Shown in pieces: positions 33,001 through 35,042 of a DNA stretch of 35,042 nucleotides. How positions within the stretch are numbered: the first letter of the stretch is position 1; the number at the start of each line of letters is the position of its first letter. This DNA is from JAKAGZ01 sp964412105 (lineage in GTDB: Bacteria > Bacteroidota > Ignavibacteria > Ignavibacteriales > Ignavibacteriaceae). The stretch spans positions 1 through 35,042 of the forward strand of contig CAYPNM010000034.1 in assembly GCA_964412105.1 (NCBI GenBank), written 5' to 3'. Below the pieces are notes generated by a model. That model saw only the letters and a program-made list of their open reading frames with translations, was not told the DNA's origin and did no database searches. Both the position numbers and the translations under genes were made by a program.

Positions 33001-33362
33001 TAAATAATTTTTCCGTCATTGGTCCACCCTATAACTATATCGTTATAGCCGTCAAAGGTCAATCTCTTAGGCGCACCGCCTTCAACAGGCATAACATAAA
33101 CTTCTGTCGGACCTTCATACTGTCCGGAGAAAGCGATCATCCTGCCGTCGGGTGAAATTGCAGCATGATATTCCATTCCGCGACCGGTGGTTAATCTTAC
33201 TGCTGAACCTCCATTAATCCCGACACTCCATAAATCGCCTTCGGAAGTAAATACAATTTTATCCCCCTTGATAGAAGGGTACCTGTAATAGCCTTCTCTT
33301 GAACCGGCAAATACCGAAAATGAGAAAATGATTGTAAATAATAGAAAGTATATATTTTTCAT
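30096..33362 (-). CDS. Tricorn-like S41 protease with beta-propeller and PDZ domain, exported
   Basis: A 1088-residue secreted peptidase. Signal peptide: residues 1-19 (FSVFAG). Residues 25-530 are TolB/WD40-like propeller blades (repeated ISPDGxxIAF and DGKWI motifs). A low-complexity lysine-serine-rich linker (about 545-575, KSKSKDTAESKSKEKSNK) interrupts the second propeller. C1 helices follow (WRQMFIEAWRLERDYFYDPGMQGVD), then H746 in LSALHTF, a PDZ domain (about 765-855), and the S41 core with S972-D973 in FTASDGEAF and E1030 in VEGHGVDPD. This is the full tricorn catalytic set (His, Ser, Asp, Glu). Archaeal tricorn trims proteasome peptides; bacterial exported forms degrade periplasmic or external protein. 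GGGAGG before ATG, and promoter at 33497-33525. Confidence 0.93.
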   Translation of the reverse strand: MKNIYFLLFTIIFSFSVFAGSREGYYRYPSIKGDKIVFTSEGDLWSVGINGGSAVRLTTGRGMEYHAAISPDGRMIAFSGQYEGPTEVYVMPVEGGAPKRLTFDGYNDIVIGWTNDGKIIYSTSIYSTLPNVELCLLDPNTGQSSQIPLAQASGGVFNAGRDTLYFTRLPFQGSHTKRYKGGTAQNLWRYIKGGSEAIPLTADYAGTSKDPMLWNNRIYFISDRDGTMNIWSMDKNGKDLRQETFNKGWDAQSASLDNGRIVYQCGADIHLYDISAKKDMVVPIELSSDYNQELTKWVKKPMDYLTSVHISPDGDRIVLTARGQVFVAPSSQGRFIEVTRKSGVRYRNAIFNPDGKSLIIQSDESGEVEFWKYPSNGVGKGEQLTHDGRGFRFEGIPSPDGKMIAYTDKNNKLYIYSVKDNKTSVIDSSEYDQFRNLNWSPDSKWLAYSSTAENNNSQIVIFDLSTRGKTYVTDERVNSYDPVWSPDGKWIYFLSDRTFQSLVGSPWGLNQPEPFYDKTTKIYAVSLIKGERFPFAPEDELSSSIEKSKSKDTAESKSKEKSNKNADVKIDLDGIQYRVNEVPVPAGNYADLSMNSKTLFFTETPKDVDAKTKLEAVEIKNKDVSVKPILEDIKSYELSADGKKIVVMKGKSFYVINASGEPVKDISKDEVNLSKWTFSFDPREEWRQMFIEAWRLERDYFYDPGMQGVDYNKMLKMYLPLVDRVRDRDELNDLIAQIVGELSALHTFVGGGDIRKESQQIGIGSLGALLEKDEKDGGYKIKHIYKSEPDYIDDLSPLMKQGVNVKEGDIILSINGVPTLSVASPNLLLENQVGQQVLLHLKSSAGGKEYDEIVVPISQGAAANLRYDEWEYTRRLIVDKQSKDNIGYVHLRAMGGGNYSEWIKSFYPVFNREGLIIDMRHNRGGNIDSWILEKLLRKAWMYWKGRAGAPYWNMQYAFRGHIVVLCNEFTASDGEAFTEGFKRLKLGTVIGTRTWGGEIWLSFDNWLLDRGIASAAEYGVYGPERKWLVEGHGVDPDIVVDNTPHETFEGKDAQLEAAINYLEKQIKEHPVVVPPPPKYPDKSVDYNK

Positions 33363-33496
33363 TCCAGCCTCCCGATAATTTCATAAATTTTGCAGCGTAA
33401 TAAGTCCTGCCGGTTATCTTTTCTTTTCTCAAGGATTTTATAATGCAGAATTGTTGAACCGATCATTTACATGCCCTGCTGCGATTGGATAGTTTT

Positions 33497-33525
33497 AACT
33501 TAAGTAAATAAGAAAGATTTGGCAA
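33497..33525 (-). promoter_or_regulatory. Candidate promoter of the tricorn-like gene
   Basis: On the minus strand TTGCCA (33520-33525) and TAAGTT (33497-33502) have 17 bases between them, the classical spacing. Two further TTGnnA-17-TAATTw pairs lie just upstream at 33658-33686 and 33769-33797. A leader of about 130 bases precedes the start at 33362. Confidence 0.5.
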
Positions 33526-33588
33526 CAGGAATTTTATTCTGACTTAAGAGCTGAGGATTTGCTGAATTCCTTGATGGGGTTGAACAAA

Positions 33589-33651
33589 TAAAAAAGCCCA
33601 CACTCGGTTCAATGTGGGCCCAGCTATACATCCTCACGCGGTTGATTGAGC
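33589..33651 (-). ncRNA. Short terminated RNA candidate, unit 2
   Basis: A self-contained minus-strand unit: promoter TTGACA (33681-33686), 17 bases, TAATTA (33658-33663), predicted start near 33651, and a terminator GCCCACA/TGTGGGC (33596-33602 with 33613-33619) followed by TTTTTT. The RNA would be about 65 nt. A frame encoding MLNQPREDV ends just before the terminator stem, so it could be a leader-peptide attenuator of the tricorn gene 230 bases further on, or a free small RNA. Confidence 0.5.
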
Positions 33652-33657
33652 ATCCGA

Positions 33658-33686
33658 TAATTAAATAGAAAAGGATTAAATGTCAA
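33658..33686 (-). promoter_or_regulatory. Promoter of short RNA unit 2
   Basis: TTGACA-17-TAATTA on the minus strand, a near-perfect housekeeping promoter. It overlaps the T-run end of the terminator of unit 1, so the two units abut with almost no space. Confidence 0.6.
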
Positions 33687-33687
33687 G

Positions 33688-33762
33688 AAAAAAAAAGCCC
33701 ATCCTCAATGAAGAGGAATGGGCCAACAACAACGATCAGAAATCAATTGGCGTGATCTGATC
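33688..33762 (-). ncRNA. Short terminated RNA candidate, unit 1
   Basis: Promoter TTGCTA (33792-33797), 17 bases, TAATTT (33769-33774); predicted start near 33762. The RNA would begin with the stem GATCAGA/TCTGATC (33756-33762 with 33734-33740) and end with the terminator ATGGGC...GAGG paired with CCTC...GCCCAT (33697-33723) followed by eight or nine T. About 72 nt with two stem-loops. The TIR-like gene ends at 33852, so the same terminator also closes that gene's transcript; the unit may thus be a 3'-UTR-derived RNA with its own promoter. Confidence 0.5.
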
Positions 33763-33768
33763 ATAAAG

Positions 33769-33797
33769 AAATTATCAACTTTACGTGTAAATAGCAA
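33769..33797 (-). promoter_or_regulatory. Promoter of short RNA unit 1
   Basis: TTGCTA-17-TAATTT on the minus strand, within the untranslated stretch between the TIR-like gene stop (33852) and its terminator. Same spacing as the promoters of unit 2 and the tricorn-like gene. Confidence 0.5.
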
Positions 33798-33851
33798 GAA
33801 AAATCTTGTTGGCAGGATATTACTAAATAACAGATATATTTAATAATAAAA

Positions 33852-34922
33852 TTAAATAATATTATTTACATCTATTGTAAAACCAGCAGCCTTTAATTTT
33901 TTAGCAAGTTCAATCTGCCAATGGTCCGCTGAATCGAATTGGATGGAACCTAAATTCCGTATATCAGCAGGCAACTCAACGTCTTTAGAAAGTACACAAA
34001 CACTTTTTATGCCCATTCTCCCTATAATATAACCTAATTCAAATATTATATTTTCTCTTCCTCCTGAAGCATTATCGGCATCTTTATGTTTCCGGGAGTT
34101 TCCAAAGTCATCATCGGTTAATATTAAAAGAGCAAATCCCACATCTGAATAGCTTTCCATAATTTCAATAGCTGAATGCCCTTCTTTTACTTTATCATAT
34201 AAAATGACAGGTTCAATTCCGAGCTTTTCCAGAGTTCTTGCTGCTTTTGACCTGGCCTCATTATTATGCCCGTATACAACAAAGACTTTATTGCCCGAAC
34301 TCATATCAGCCCTTTTTGCATGTTGCTGTGTCTCCTTCGGCTTTTCTACTTTAAAGTCTGAAACTGCTTGAGCCTTTTTAGTCTCCTGCTGGATTTCTTC
34401 CGGCGCATCAACATCATAGTCGGACTCTGATTCATCCGTTATAGTCTTCAGGTGAAACTTCCTCGTCTCTTCAACTTTATTTGTTGCGGCTATTTCATCC
34501 TTTATAATCTGCTGGCGGTTTTGCTTATGTTCTTCATACTTAATTAACGGAAGCTTTTCCAGCATCTGGGATAAAAAGTTTATTTTATTTCTCAGGTCAT
34601 TGAATAAATATTCTGCTTCCTCTTCAATGGAAGAACCGCTGAAAAATGTCCCTTTGATATTTACAAAGTCATAGCTGGTTCTATACTCATTTTCCGGATC
34701 ATCAAATGACTGTTTTAATAATATAGAACTTTGATTATTCCAGATCTCGTATTCCTTCAGGGCAAGATTTAATGCTGATTTATTGTCAATTTTTCTGGAG
34801 AGCAGTTCATTCCCGACATTGATACGCTCCTCCACCATTTCCTTAAATTTCTCTTTAGGGATTATCAGCAGATCATTTACGGAAGCTACCAGCTTGGTCA
34901 TTGAGGTCTTTCTTTTTGTCAT
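33852..34922 (-). CDS. TIR-like domain protein (PF10137, CAP12/Pycsar-effector type)
   Basis: A 356-residue protein. Residues 210-350 match the TIR-like nucleotide-binding family PF10137: KVFVVYGHNNEARSKAARTLEKLGIEPVILYDKVKEGHSAIEIMESY, then ALLILTDDDFG (about 264-274) and GGRENIIFELGYIIGRMG (about 287-304), with the conserved glutamate near 295. In characterised members (Cap12, PycTIR) this domain is an NADase effector of cyclic-nucleotide defence systems. The N-terminal 1-140 are helical, followed by an acidic, glutamine-rich linker (about 160-205). No cyclase, STING or cyclic-nucleotide sensor gene is seen; only 120 bases remain upstream in the window. It may be a stand-alone effector or non-defence TIR. 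Start by ATG with a weak ribosome-binding site; M8 is an alternative. Confidence 0.82.
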   Translation of the reverse strand: MTKRKTSMTKLVASVNDLLIIPKEKFKEMVEERINVGNELLSRKIDNKSALNLALKEYEIWNNQSSILLKQSFDDPENEYRTSYDFVNIKGTFFSGSSIEEEAEYLFNDLRNKINFLSQMLEKLPLIKYEEHKQNRQQIIKDEIAATNKVEETRKFHLKTITDESESDYDVDAPEEIQQETKKAQAVSDFKVEKPKETQQHAKRADMSSGNKVFVVYGHNNEARSKAARTLEKLGIEPVILYDKVKEGHSAIEIMESYSDVGFALLILTDDDFGNSRKHKDADNASGGRENIIFELGYIIGRMGIKSVCVLSKDVELPADIRNLGSIQFDSADHWQIELAKKLKAAGFTIDVNNII

Positions 34923-35042
34923 ATGAGTTTCTTCATATTTTGTTAATAAATACCTGCCGCTATTCTAAATATTTTAATTTACGAAATTAATTTAATAGAA
35001 AATATTATAAAGGTATACACAAGATATGAATTATCCCCAAAT

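Noticed and set aside
1..35042. CRISPR array, rRNA, complete tRNA, intact insertion sequence or prophage
   Set aside because: I scanned for regularly spaced repeats, tRNA arms, transposases, integrases and phage structural genes and found none that hold up.

Overview
The window looks like a chromosomal stretch of a low-GC, Gram-negative, Bacteroidota/Ignavibacteriota-like bacterium, probably a metagenome-derived scaffold because it holds three runs of exactly 100 N. Three things suggest this lineage. Most genes are AT-rich and many encode lipoproteins, signal-peptide proteins or outer-membrane barrels. Several proteins are of kinds common there (DUF4382 lipoproteins, a tricorn-type protease, a GAF-SpoIIE phosphatase). 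Several start regions carry a TTG box followed about 20 bases later by TAnnTTTG, the known Bacteroidota housekeeping promoter pattern. The assignment is inference; there is no marker gene here.

Layout. 0-2.4 kb: a GC-rich CocE/X-Pro dipeptidyl-peptidase family hydrolase flanked by palindromic repeats, probably acquired. 2.4-12.8 kb: a nearly unbroken minus-strand run of small genes (membrane proteins, a flavin monooxygenase-like enzyme, a DinB-like protein, an LppM-like lipoprotein, several exported orphans, a TPR protein, a small Cas2/VapD-fold-like protein, a DUF4382 lipoprotein), with two real assembly gaps. 12.8-15.7 kb: a structured-RNA candidate, a small orphan gene and an eight-haem cytochrome c. 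15.7-19.3 kb: a methanethiol S-methyltransferase (mddA type), an EamA/DMT transporter split by a false gap, and a GAF-PP2C regulator. 19.6-25 kb: small lipoproteins and barrels, a second copy of the structured RNA between decayed coding remnants, a broken Crp/Fnr-like gene, a YegP-like protein and a DUF3465 protein. 25.6-29.9 kb: a zinc-finger-like orphan, an MscS-type channel, an exported pyridoxamine-oxidase-fold protein and a beta-barrel. 30-35 kb: a tricorn-like protease, two tandem short terminated transcription units and a TIR-like (PF10137-type) protein.

How the genes work together. No long metabolic pathway is present. The common theme is the cell envelope and stress: secreted peptidases, lipoproteins, barrels, a mechanosensitive channel and a phosphatase of the anti-sigma-factor pathway. 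The cytochrome and mddA point to periplasmic electron transfer and sulfur chemistry, but nothing in the sequence links them.

The strongest candidates for something undescribed are RNA elements. (1) A roughly 200-nt element occurs twice (13181-13385 and 23235-23434), with four helices kept in order while most of their bases change, each ending in an intrinsic terminator. (2) Two back-to-back promoter-to-terminator units of about 65-75 nt lie on the minus strand just downstream of the TIR-like gene (33589-33797).
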